A DNA stretch of 12,718 nucleotides from Chlamydia trachomatis. GTDB lineage: Bacteria; Chlamydiota; Chlamydiia; Chlamydiales; 2-12-FULL-49-11. The stretch's first letter is position 1. The number at the start of each line of letters is the position of its first letter. Of this stretch, positions 1 to 7,359 are shown one piece after another. A model generated the notes under the pieces. That model saw only the letters and a program-made list of their open reading frames with translations, was not told the DNA's origin and did not search any database. The position numbers and the translations under genes were made by a program. The DNA lies in contig CAMCSI010000023.1 in NCBI GenBank assembly GCA_945877885.1, positions 1 to 12,718 on the forward strand, written 5' to 3'.

Positions 1-152
1 CTTTGCCAGCACTGGAGAGTTACGAAAAGGGATAGAGGAATTTGTAGCTGCATACCATGAAAAGGCGAAGCCATTTGTTTGGCGTAAAAGAGAGGTGCGT
101 GGTGCCCAACTCAGAAATACGATTATGAACTTTCGAGATTAGACACTAGGTA
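1..152 (+). mobile_element. Right-hand end of an IS630-type insertion sequence (partial)
   Basis: The window opens inside the last part of a transposase gene that ends at 142. IS630-family elements end shortly after the transposase stop codon and insert at TA dinucleotides. TA dinucleotides occur at 151-152 and 153-154, so the element boundary is probably close to there. The left end lies outside the window, so I cannot confirm an inverted repeat or a TA duplication, and the boundary given is an estimate. Confidence 0.5.
2..142 (+). CDS. IS630-family transposase, C-terminal fragment
   Basis: The frame starting at base 2 is open to a TAG stop at 140-142 and encodes the last 46 residues of a protein whose beginning lies left of the window. 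It has the usual tail of IS630/Tc1-mariner-type (DDE_3) transposases: a helix of the form LRKGIEEF, then AAYHEKAKPFVW, and a short basic end (WRKREVRGAQLRNT). The K-P-F-V-W block is the most recognisable part. The catalytic DDE residues would lie upstream and cannot be checked, so I cannot tell whether the transposase is intact. The family call rests only on this C-terminal signature. Confidence 0.72.
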   Translation, partial: FASTGELRKGIEEFVAAYHEKAKPFVWRKREVRGAQLRNTIMNFRD

Positions 153-211
153 TAAAAAAAGATCCAGATAATACCGCACCCTGGGCAAGTAACTTTATTA
201 ATGGGTATTTA

Positions 212-952
212 TTGGAAAGGCTTAAAGAATGCAAAAGTAATAATACAATAATTCAGCCCTTCCTTGCCACATCTCATATCATGACTATGGATCAAAAAGG
301 GGGAGGTCATTTATTCATTCAAGAAAATACAAAGAGAATGGTTCCTGGAACCTTATTAAGAAACCTTTCCAGCGATGTTCGTTTTGCATTATTATTTGCA
401 TTAAATAAAAAAGATGGTAGTTGCAAATTTGAAGAGGATCTAGAGACTGTTAAGACTAAACCATCGGCGTTTTTTCCTCAATATATTAACAATGAATCTA
501 ACTTATTAAAAATACTGCATATATCCTCTGAGGTGGGTCAGAATTCATTTAACAGAATGAGAGGTTCTAATGCATTTTTAAAGAAAATAGATAAGCAACA
601 ATTAATCGATGAATTTAAAGCTAGTCCAACCACAGAGGATTTATATATAATTTTTTATATCAGTAAATATGGCCATTTAGTGAAATCAGCTTTCCCTTTA
701 ATCCATATGTTTGAATTTGATGATGCTTTAGAGGAAAATATTTTCTCTCTTCAAACAATTGGGGGTAAAGGCGCTAAATCTTTTGTAGTTAATGACAAAA
801 GTTTTTTTACAAACCCGATGTTTACATCAGAAGAATTTAGCTATTACTGTATTAGCAAGCACTTTTTAAAGGCCGAATATAGTGGAATATATGTAAAAGT
901 AAGAAATACAGCTATTAGCCTAAGTGGCGGCGGCGCTTTACACCTTAAATAG
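212..952 (+). CDS. Hypothetical protein, possibly 5'-truncated by the adjacent IS
   Basis: I do not recognise a family. The annotated start is a TTG at 212, giving 246 residues and a TAA stop at 950-952. There is no convincing ribosome binding site (only GGG at 203-205). The same frame is open back to base 143, directly after the transposase stop, and the upstream 23 codons read like protein (DPDNTAPWASNF). This suggests the gene once began further left and lost its 5' end. The product is predicted soluble, with no signal peptide or membrane helix. It is rich in Phe, Lys and Asn and ends in a Ser/Gly-rich tail (SLSGGGALHLK). It could be a lineage-specific or effector-like protein, but nothing visible proves this. 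A terminator-like hairpin follows at 973-1004, so it is probably not cotranscribed with the next gene. Confidence 0.55.
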   Translation: MERLKECKSNNTIIQPFLATSHIMTMDQKGGGHLFIQENTKRMVPGTLLRNLSSDVRFALLFALNKKDGSCKFEEDLETVKTKPSAFFPQYINNESNLLKILHISSEVGQNSFNRMRGSNAFLKKIDKQQLIDEFKASPTTEDLYIIFYISKYGHLVKSAFPLIHMFEFDDALEENIFSLQTIGGKGAKSFVVNDKSFFTNPMFTSEEFSYYCISKHFLKAEYSGIYVKVRNTAISLSGGGALHLK

Positions 953-972
953 ATTTAGTCTTTTAGAAAATC

Positions 973-1004
973 AAAGGTTTCCCTTGAGTTTAACCTTTTT
1001 CTTT
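973..1004 (+). terminator. Probable intrinsic terminator after the hypothetical gene
   Basis: A 7-bp perfect inverted repeat (AAAGGTT at 973-979, AACCTTT at 992-998) encloses a 12-base loop and runs into the T-rich stretch TTTTTCTTT. It sits 20 bases after the stop codon of the hypothetical gene and just before the next ATG. The stem is AT-rich and therefore weak, so efficiency is uncertain. Confidence 0.5.
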
Positions 1005-1019
1005 GTATTAAATTAAGTT

Positions 1020-3482
1020 ATGAATTCCACTCTTTTAATCTTCCCCTTCCTTATTCTTCAACTTCTTAAAAAGCAGTCGTTTAAAAATACATTTTTAGCC
1101 TTAACTGCCACTTTCTCGGTAATCCCTTTGTTTTCTATCCTCCCTTTATTTCCATTTTACCCTGCAATAGTAGTTTTATGCTTGATCAACACTTTTCATA
1201 TTCGCATTTTTAACTACCCACTAAATATAAAAGAATTAAAGTTAATTAGGCATTTTTCATCCCTTAAAGACTCCATTGCAACGCAAATCCCTTTGTGGGC
1301 TTTATCCGCTCTTATATTAACCTCAATATTTTATCCCCTTCTACTTGTTCCTACATCTTTTTGGACCGTTTTTCTTCTACCTCTACTTTTTATTTGTCCT
1401 AAAAAGCTCATTCCTTATCCCTACCAACCCCTCACCCTTCTTTTTGAGCAGAAAATAAAAACCAAGGGACAAAAAATCCCTGAACCGGAAAATGAAATTT
1501 TTTATAAGCACAGCAGTGACTATCCCCTTGAAAAATTTACCTCTGGATTTTCTGGAAAGAAGGTTTTTTCCCTTCCAGGTAAGAGTCCACATGTTGTTTT
1601 CATCTACTTAGAATCCTTTAAAGGTAACGAGGTTGGGAAAATTACCCCCTATTTTGACGCCCTTTGTAAGGAGGGAATCTATTTTTCAAACTTTTATGCA
1701 AATGCATCACAAACATTTAAGGCAATGTTTGCGACCCTTTATGGGTTACCTCCCTGTTTTGGGACTGATTTTACAGAAAGCTCCTCTACAGTTCTTACCC
1801 TCCCCCTTCGAGGCCTTCCTAATATTTTCAAAGAAAATGGCTACAAAAACATTTTTATGAAAGCTGGAAGTCATCAGTTTGAAAATCAGGGTCAGTTTTT
1901 GAAAAACCACCTTTTTGATGAAATTATAGATGAAAAGGATATTAAACGGGCAAATGGCAAAGCTTATGGAACAAGCTGGGGGGTTCATGATGCATTTTTA
2001 TATGAGCATTTAGCAACTCTTGTCAAAGAAGCTAAAAGTCCATTGTTTATACACGCAGCATCGGTAACTAATCACCATCCATTTATTCTCCCACATGATT
2101 TTACACCAAAGTTTGGTAGCTCTCCATTTCAAAAAACCATGGAATATACCGATTTTGCTCTTTCTCTTGCTGTAGAGCAATTAAGAGAATTACAAGTTCC
2201 TATCCATCTTTATATCCTGGGAGATCATGGCTATCCTAACGGCCACGATGGGAAACCTTTTCTTTCCCCATCGCTCGATAAAGAGGTTACCCATGTCCCA
2301 CTTCTTATTCTACCTCTTCACTGTGGAGAATTTAAGCCCCAGGAAATTACAGCTGTTTCAGGTCAGATAGATCTTCTTCCTACACTAATGGATTTATATG
2401 GCTTTTCTGGAAAAAATAGCAGTTTGGGTAGTTCTCTTTGTAGGGAAAGACAAAAGCCTATTGCCTATTTACTAAATGAGTCCGTTATAAAAGTATCAGG
2501 GGAGGTAACCTCTGACGAATATAAAACCTTTGAAGGGTATCACCCCCTTTATGAAACCATCGCCCCACTTTTTAAAGAGCGGAAAATTAGCACGGAGAAA
2601 GAAGATCTTCGATCTTTAAACTTTAACTCAATATCCATTCCAAATCACGAAATTGCTCAATTTTTATCCAGCAACAAGGCTCTTGAAGCTCTTTATTTAG
2701 AAAACTCTCCTCTTATTATTTCGCTCAATCTACCCTTTCCAAGCACCCTTTGCACTCTCACACTAGATAATAATATCATGATTGACGATACCGATATAGT
2801 CCACCTTCCTAAAGGTATTAAAACTCTTTCTATTGCAGGGTGTCGTAATCTAACAGATGCCACCCTTCTTCATCTTTGTAATTACCCAATAAGTGAACTG
2901 ACGCTTTCATGTGCAAATTTTTCCATAGAGGCTCTTGCTGAACTTGTAAAACAACTCCCCCTTCAAAAACTACACTTAAAAAAGGCAGAAAAGCTTAATG
3001 AGAGTTTTTTTCATGCACTTTCTCATCAATCCATTGAAGAAATCATCCTTTCAGGGATAAAAAACCTTTCTGATACCTCTTTAAAGTTTATCGCAAATCC
3101 CTCTTTAAAAGTTTTAATGGCCGATCATTGTGAACACATCACAGATGAAGGGCTCTTTCATTTAAGAAACACCAAACTTGAGGTGCTACATCTTGAAAAA
3201 AGCTACAACATCTCAGATAAGGGTATTGAGCAAATTCATAAACTTCCTATTCACACCTTTTTTATCAGCGGTAGCTCTTTGATTACAGAAGATACGATGA
3301 AAAAGCTTCACACCCCATCGATGCAAAATTTATTTTGTATAGACTGTGAGCTCCTTCCTCAAATTATGCAGGAAAATACTGAAAAACAGATCTTGTACCT
3401 GCAAAAGAAACTTGTAAACCCTCACAGTTGTTTTGACAGATATTTAAACACTCTTTATACTGCTGAAAATAAAAACTCTTAG
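1020..3482 (+). CDS. LtaS-like membrane sulfatase/phosphoglycerol-transferase-fold protein fused to C-terminal LRRs
   Basis: Three regions are visible in this 820-residue protein. Residues 1-130 are strongly hydrophobic, about four or five membrane helices. Residues 190-475 are an alkaline-phosphatase-superfamily domain of the lipoteichoic acid synthase / OpgB type. Metal ligands and active site are recognisable: FIYLES (Glu198), the nucleophile region SQTFKAMFATLYG (Thr232), TNHHPF (His352/353), LGDHG (Asp402, His403), HVPLLI (His425) and QIDLLPTLMDLYG (449-461). Residues 555-775 hold six or seven repeats of about 24 residues resembling cysteine-containing LRRs (LSIAGCRNLTD, LMADHCEHITDEGL). 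By family knowledge the enzyme domain lies outside the inner membrane and moves a phospho-alcohol head group from phospholipid to an acceptor. The acceptor is unknown, because Chlamydiota are not known to make teichoic acids. ATG 1020 is the first start after an in-frame stop at 1014-1016; no Shine-Dalgarno is seen. It heads the opp block, with oppB beginning 11 bases after its stop. Confidence 0.85.
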   Translation: MNSTLLIFPFLILQLLKKQSFKNTFLALTATFSVIPLFSILPLFPFYPAIVVLCLINTFHIRIFNYPLNIKELKLIRHFSSLKDSIATQIPLWALSALILTSIFYPLLLVPTSFWTVFLLPLLFICPKKLIPYPYQPLTLLFEQKIKTKGQKIPEPENEIFYKHSSDYPLEKFTSGFSGKKVFSLPGKSPHVVFIYLESFKGNEVGKITPYFDALCKEGIYFSNFYANASQTFKAMFATLYGLPPCFGTDFTESSSTVLTLPLRGLPNIFKENGYKNIFMKAGSHQFENQGQFLKNHLFDEIIDEKDIKRANGKAYGTSWGVHDAFLYEHLATLVKEAKSPLFIHAASVTNHHPFILPHDFTPKFGSSPFQKTMEYTDFALSLAVEQLRELQVPIHLYILGDHGYPNGHDGKPFLSPSLDKEVTHVPLLILPLHCGEFKPQEITAVSGQIDLLPTLMDLYGFSGKNSSLGSSLCRERQKPIAYLLNESVIKVSGEVTSDEYKTFEGYHPLYETIAPLFKERKISTEKEDLRSLNFNSISIPNHEIAQFLSSNKALEALYLENSPLIISLNLPFPSTLCTLTLDNNIMIDDTDIVHLPKGIKTLSIAGCRNLTDATLLHLCNYPISELTLSCANFSIEALAELVKQLPLQKLHLKKAEKLNESFFHALSHQSIEEIILSGIKNLSDTSLKFIANPSLKVLMADHCEHITDEGLFHLRNTKLEVLHLEKSYNISDKGIEQIHKLPIHTFFISGSSLITEDTMKKLHTPSMQNLFCIDCELLPQIMQENTEKQILYLQKKLVNPHSCFDRYLNTLYTAENKNS

Positions 3483-3493
3483 AGCTTTAGAAT

Positions 3494-4435
3494 TTGGTTT
3501 ACAAGTACATTTTAAAAAAACTTTTATTTTTTGCCATTACCCTATTTACTGTGGTAACTCTTACCTTTTTTTTGATGAAATCGATTCCTGGTGATCCATT
3601 TACTCAAGAGCAAGCAATACCTGAAGAGATTATGCAAAGCTTATATGAACATTATGGTTTGGATAAACCCCTTCACATTCAATATTTCAAATACATCAAA
3701 GGGTTTTTAACCCTTGATCTAGGCCCTTCCTTTAAATATGAGGGAAGAACTACCAATCAAATTATAAAAGAGGGATTTCCCATTTCAGCCACCCTTGGTT
3801 TTGTAGCCTTCTTTCTTGCATTATTTTGGGGGGTATTTTGGGGATCTATTGCCGCTTTTTATAAGGGCAAGTTTTTAGATCATTTGGCCATGATCCTAGC
3901 TGTTGGCGGAATGTCGGTACCAAGTTTTATCACAGCTACCTTTTTGCAGTACATTTTTGCCATAAAAATGGGTATTTTACCCATTGCAAGATGGGGATCT
4001 ATCTATCATATCATTTTACCAGCTTTGGCCTTATCTGCCTTTCCTACAGCTTTTATTGCTCGAATGACTAGAGCGTCGATGGTAGAGGTGCTTCAAAAAG
4101 AATATATTTTAACGGCAAGGGCAAAAGGGCTTTCTAAGTACCAAATTTGGAAAAATCATGTGCTCAAAAATAGTTTTCTTCCTGTTCTCTCCTATTTAGG
4201 GACCCTGTTTGCCTCAATTATCACAGGAAGCTTTATTGTGGAGAAAATCTTTGGTATTCCTGGCCTTGGGGGATGGATGGTCTCTAGTATCAGCAATAGA
4301 GATTACACAATCATTATGGGTCTTACAATTTTTTATAGTTTCATCCTGCTAATTTCCATCACCATCACCGATATTATTTACTTTTTCTTAGACCCACGTA
4401 TTAAAGATAGGTTCCAAAATTATGAATTATCGTAA
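3494..4435 (+). CDS. oppB: Oligopeptide/dipeptide ABC transporter permease, OppB/DppB family
   Basis: Inner-membrane permease of a peptide importer; 313 residues, the normal length for OppB/DppB. It begins with the family signature: a short basic stretch, a first membrane helix, then SIPGDPF (30-36). About five further hydrophobic segments follow. The EAA loop that docks the ATPases is at about 193-235 (EYILTARAKGLS), and the conserved FGIPGLGG motif is at 253-260. The start is TTG at 3494. The in-frame TAG at 3488-3490 rules out anything earlier, and the family's N-terminal helix starts immediately, so no later start fits. There is no clear ribosome binding site; translation is probably coupled to the upstream gene, whose stop is 11 bases away. 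It pairs with OppC to form the channel. The substrate cannot be read from sequence. Confidence 0.92.
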   Translation: MVYKYILKKLLFFAITLFTVVTLTFFLMKSIPGDPFTQEQAIPEEIMQSLYEHYGLDKPLHIQYFKYIKGFLTLDLGPSFKYEGRTTNQIIKEGFPISATLGFVAFFLALFWGVFWGSIAAFYKGKFLDHLAMILAVGGMSVPSFITATFLQYIFAIKMGILPIARWGSIYHIILPALALSAFPTAFIARMTRASMVEVLQKEYILTARAKGLSKYQIWKNHVLKNSFLPVLSYLGTLFASIITGSFIVEKIFGIPGLGGWMVSSISNRDYTIIMGLTIFYSFILLISITITDIIYFFLDPRIKDRFQNYELS

Positions 4436-5288
4436 TCAAACAGTTCAAGAAAGCTATCTCACCGATAGTTGGAAACGACTAAAGAGAAATCCGCTGGCAA
4501 TGGCAGGATTATATATCCTCTGTTTTTTAATCCTATGCTCTATTTTTTTACCTTATTTTACCGCAAACACCTACTATGAGACACACCTACATCTAAAAAA
4601 CTCCCCTCCGAGCATGAGTCATCTTTTTGGCACAGATGATCTTGGTAGATCCATCTATGCAAGAATTTGGTGGGGCGCGCGTATTTCTCTTTTTGTTGGA
4701 ATTACTGCAGCCTTAATCGATATGTTCATTGGGGTCGCTTATGGATCATTTGCGGGCCTTTGTGGAGGCAAAACTGAAGAGTTGATGATGAGGGTGGCAG
4801 ATATTTTCTATTCTCTCCCCTATTTACTTCTTGTCATCCTGTTAACCGTTGTGATGGGTCAAGGAATTGGTACAATTATCATTGCCATGACGCTTACCGG
4901 ATGGATCAATATGGCAAGGATCACTCGGGCAGAGACTCTACGATTAAAAGAACAAGATTTTGTGCTAGCGGCCTTATCTTTAGGAGCCTCCACTAAGCGA
5001 ATATTATTTCAGCATATTATCCCTAATTGCTTTGGAACCATTATCACAACAGTCACCCTCACCATCCCTTCCGCTATTTTTACCGAGTCCTTTTTAAGCT
5101 TTTTAGGCCTTGGGGTAAGAGCACCTGTTGCCAGCTGGGGAATGATGGCAAGTGATGGTCTTGGATCTTTAGCCTACTATCCGTGGCGTCTTTTTATGCC
5201 CGCAATATTTATCTGCATCACTATGCTTGCCTTTAATCTTTTAGGCAATGGTTTAAGGGATGCTTTTGACCCAAGGCTTCGTCAATGA
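4422..5288 (+). CDS. oppC: Oligopeptide/dipeptide ABC transporter permease, OppC/DppC family
   Basis: Second permease of the importer; 288 residues, typical for OppC/DppC. The N-terminal pattern is characteristic: a polar stretch, then KRNPLAMAGL leading into the first membrane helix (27-47), an extracytoplasmic segment, and HLFGTDDLGRS at 67-77. The EAA loop is at about 168-205 (FVLAALSLGAS), and the conserved ESFLSFLGLG is at 222-231. It ends in GLRDAFDPRLRQ, the usual C-terminus of this subfamily. ATG 4422 lies 14 bases inside the end of oppB, indicating translational coupling. It is expected to form the membrane heterodimer with OppB. Confidence 0.93.
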   Translation: MNYRNQTVQESYLTDSWKRLKRNPLAMAGLYILCFLILCSIFLPYFTANTYYETHLHLKNSPPSMSHLFGTDDLGRSIYARIWWGARISLFVGITAALIDMFIGVAYGSFAGLCGGKTEELMMRVADIFYSLPYLLLVILLTVVMGQGIGTIIIAMTLTGWINMARITRAETLRLKEQDFVLAALSLGASTKRILFQHIIPNCFGTIITTVTLTIPSAIFTESFLSFLGLGVRAPVASWGMMASDGLGSLAYYPWRLFMPAIFICITMLAFNLLGNGLRDAFDPRLRQ

Positions 5289-6313
5289 TTAATAGATATA
5301 AAGGACAGAGTAAACCTCTCATTCAAGTGAAAAATTTTTCATATTCGTTTGATAAAGACACACTTAATCCTGCAGTCAAAGATGTAAATTTTTCCCTTTA
5401 TCCAAATGAATTCATTGGAATTATTGGAGAGTCAGGAAGTGGAAAGTCAGTTACTGCAAAAGCTATTTTACAGCTAAACACCTCAGGGGGCTTTGCTCAT
5501 GAGGAGGGTGAAATCCTTTATGGGGAAACCAATTTATTAAAACTTTCAGAAGAGCAGATAAGGAAAATTAGAGGAAGAGAAATTGCTATTGTTTTTCAAG
5601 ATCCGATGACTTATTTAAATCCTACAGCCACCATTGGAAGTCAGATAGATGAGACACTTGCGCATCATTTTCCTCATTTCAGTCACGCAGACATTTATAC
5701 TAAGACCTTAGATCTATTAAAACTTGTCGAACTTTCTAATGCAGAAATGATCTACAGACAATATCCTCATGAGCTTTCTGGGGGAATGCGTCAAAGAGTG
5801 ATGATTGCAATTGCCCTTGCTCCAAATCCCCGGGTTTTTATTGCCGATGAAATCACTACAGCACTAGATGTGACCATTCAACACGAAATCCTAAATTTAT
5901 TAAAAAGGTTACAGGCAACACTAGCTATGAGTATCATCTTCATTACTCATGACTTAAGTATTATCTCTACCTTTGCAAGTCGTGTGATTGTGATGTATCA
6001 AGGGTCGATTGTAGAATCTGGAAATTCTAAAGATGTATGCAAGGAACCTTTACATCCCTACACCAAAGCTTTAATAGGATCCATTCCAAGGTTATCTATG
6101 GATAAAAATTCAAGACTTGAGGTGATGCATGTATTGCGTGAGACGACAAAAACTGGATGTATTTTTTATAATAAATGTTGCTACGCGCAGGAAATATGCA
6201 AGAGCTTTTCCCCTTTAATAAGTGAGGAGAAGCAAAGATCTGTCCTTTGTCATTTTCCTTTAAAAGAAGTAGAAACAGATAAGGAGATCGTATGTCAAAT
6301 TTCCCCCTCTTAG
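5285..6313 (+). CDS. oppD: Peptide ABC transporter ATP-binding protein, OppD/DppD family
   Basis: Cytoplasmic ATPase of the importer; 342 residues, normal length. Motifs in order: Walker A GESGSGKS (48-55), Q-loop VFQDP (Gln105), signature ELSGGMRQRV (163-172), Walker B VFIADE (184-189) and H-loop THD (His222). The C-terminal oligopeptide-transporter extension (oligo_HPY, about 250-325) holds four spaced cysteines (292, 298, 305, 322), the pattern linked with an iron-sulfur cluster in some Opp/Dpp ATPases; Cys299 is an additional adjacent cysteine. After Walker B the sequence reads DEITTALD rather than the near-universal DEPTTALD, a proline-to-isoleucine change whose effect is unknown. The start codon overlaps the oppC stop as ATGA (5285-5288), a classic coupling arrangement, and no separate ribosome binding site is evident. 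The partner ATPase is the following gene. Confidence 0.94.
   Translation: MINRYKGQSKPLIQVKNFSYSFDKDTLNPAVKDVNFSLYPNEFIGIIGESGSGKSVTAKAILQLNTSGGFAHEEGEILYGETNLLKLSEEQIRKIRGREIAIVFQDPMTYLNPTATIGSQIDETLAHHFPHFSHADIYTKTLDLLKLVELSNAEMIYRQYPHELSGGMRQRVMIAIALAPNPRVFIADEITTALDVTIQHEILNLLKRLQATLAMSIIFITHDLSIISTFASRVIVMYQGSIVESGNSKDVCKEPLHPYTKALIGSIPRLSMDKNSRLEVMHVLRETTKTGCIFYNKCCYAQEICKSFSPLISEEKQRSVLCHFPLKEVETDKEIVCQISPS
6281..6286 (+). promoter_or_regulatory. Strong Shine-Dalgarno for oppF
   Basis: AAGGAG lies five bases before ATG 6292, inside the end of oppD. It is the clearest ribosome binding site in the plus-strand operon and fixes the oppF start 22 bases before the oppD stop ends. Confidence 0.75.
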
Positions 6314-7359
6314 AAGTAAAAGAATTAAGTATTAGCTATAAGAAGCAAAAAACAGAGTTTTTTGCAGTGGATAACGTCTCTTTTGATATTTATGAAGGGG
6401 AAACCCTTGCTTTAGTGGGTGAAAGTGGGTGTGGGAAATCCTCTATTGCCAAAGCACTATTAGGCATTGCAAAAATCACAGAGGGAAAAATACTATATAA
6501 AGGGGCTTTGATCAATAAAGAGCGTAGAAAAGTATCTCTTGAAACAAAAAAAGATATTCAAATGATCTTTCAAGATCCCTACAGCTCCTTAAACCCAAGA
6601 ATGACCATAGAAGAAATTATCAAAGAACCACTGCTTGTTTATGACATTGGTAATAAGATCTCCCGAAATGAGCGTGTGGAAGAAATAATGGAATGTGTAA
6701 AACTTCCTAAATCTTACAAAAAGCGCTATCCTCATGAGTTAAGTGGTGGGGAAAGACAACGTGTAAGCATTGCAAGGGCTTTAGTATCAAAACCAAAAGT
6801 ACTTGTTTGTGATGAACCTACCCATGCCCTTGATGTCTCTGTACAAGCATCTATCATCAATTTACTAAAAGATCTGCGTGATGAATTTAAATTGTCATTA
6901 CTTTTTATCTCTCATGACCTAGCCTTGGTAAAAAATGTAAGCGATCGTTGTCTTGTGATGTATAGAGGCAAGATTGTGGAAGAGGGACTTTGTGAATCTA
7001 TATTTAACAACCCTCTTCACCCATTTACAAAAACCCTCCTTCGAGCCATCCCAGTTTTTGGCAAAGATCCTCTACCTTTTGTTTCAGAAAGATTAGAAGA
7101 AGTAAGTGTTGATTATATAAATGCCTGCAGCCCAAAATCTATGCCTCAATTTGTCAAAGAACTTCAAAGCTCCGTAACTGCTGCATTTAAAAGATCTCCA
7201 ATCAATACTGAGGAAAAAGAAAAAAGATGTCCCTATTATGATAGATGTACAGAAAAAAAAGGAATTTGCTCTGCTTTTTATCCTCTAGAGCAAAAAGTAA
7301 GTACGGATCATAACCTTTTATGCAACCTAAAGGTTGTTAAAGATAAAGTTAAACTTTAG
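6292..7359 (+). CDS. oppF: Peptide ABC transporter ATP-binding protein, OppF/DppF family
   Basis: Second ATPase of the importer; 355 residues, slightly long for the family. Visible motifs: Walker A GESGCGKS (43-50), Q-loop IFQDPYSSLNPRM (Gln94), signature ELSGGERQRV (149-158), Walker B VLVCDE (170-175) and H-loop SHD (His208). DEPTHALD replaces the usual DEPTSALD (Ser to His). The C-terminal extension again has spaced cysteines (313, 319, 326, 344). Compared with OppD it carries a longer stretch of about 50 residues (255-305) before those cysteines. The start overlaps oppD by 22 bases and has its own strong Shine-Dalgarno. It is the last gene of the plus-strand block. Its final 11 bases overlap the end of the convergent permease gene on the other strand. 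It should heterodimerise with OppD beneath OppB/OppC. Confidence 0.94.
   Translation: MSNFPLLEVKELSISYKKQKTEFFAVDNVSFDIYEGETLALVGESGCGKSSIAKALLGIAKITEGKILYKGALINKERRKVSLETKKDIQMIFQDPYSSLNPRMTIEEIIKEPLLVYDIGNKISRNERVEEIMECVKLPKSYKKRYPHELSGGERQRVSIARALVSKPKVLVCDEPTHALDVSVQASIINLLKDLRDEFKLSLLFISHDLALVKNVSDRCLVMYRGKIVEEGLCESIFNNPLHPFTKTLLRAIPVFGKDPLPFVSERLEEVSVDYINACSPKSMPQFVKELQSSVTAAFKRSPINTEEKEKRCPYYDRCTEKKGICSAFYPLEQKVSTDHNLLCNLKVVKDKVKL
7344..7358. terminator. Weak AT-rich hairpin at the oppF / APC permease convergent ends
   Basis: TAAAGT (7344-7349) and ACTTTA (7353-7358) form a perfect 6-bp inverted repeat with a three-base loop, exactly where the two genes end tail to tail. It could act weakly in both directions. 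There is no long T-tract on either strand and the stem is mostly A/T, so this is only a candidate. Confidence 0.2.

Noticed and set aside
984..1011. TTGAGT / TATTAA pair as a promoter for the LRR enzyme gene
   Set aside because: Poor matches (four of six each), lies inside the terminator hairpin, and would place the transcript start at the ATG. Not convincing above the AT-rich background.
1383..1592. 69-codon open frame on the minus strand inside the LRR enzyme gene
   Set aside because: Lies fully within a strongly supported gene on the other strand; Lys/Phe-rich shadow sequence with no motif or ribosome site.
1633..1860. 75-codon open frame on the plus strand in another frame of the LRR enzyme gene
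   Set aside because: Overlaps the sulfatase active-site region, whose motifs are clear in the main frame; no support for a second product.
1746..1988. 80-codon open frame on the minus strand inside the LRR enzyme gene
   Set aside because: Antisense shadow of the conserved sulfatase domain, with no recognisable features.
7323..7336. Inverted repeat CAACC-TAAA-GGTTG at the end of oppF, considered as a terminator
   Set aside because: Short stem inside coding sequence and not followed by a run of T on either strand.
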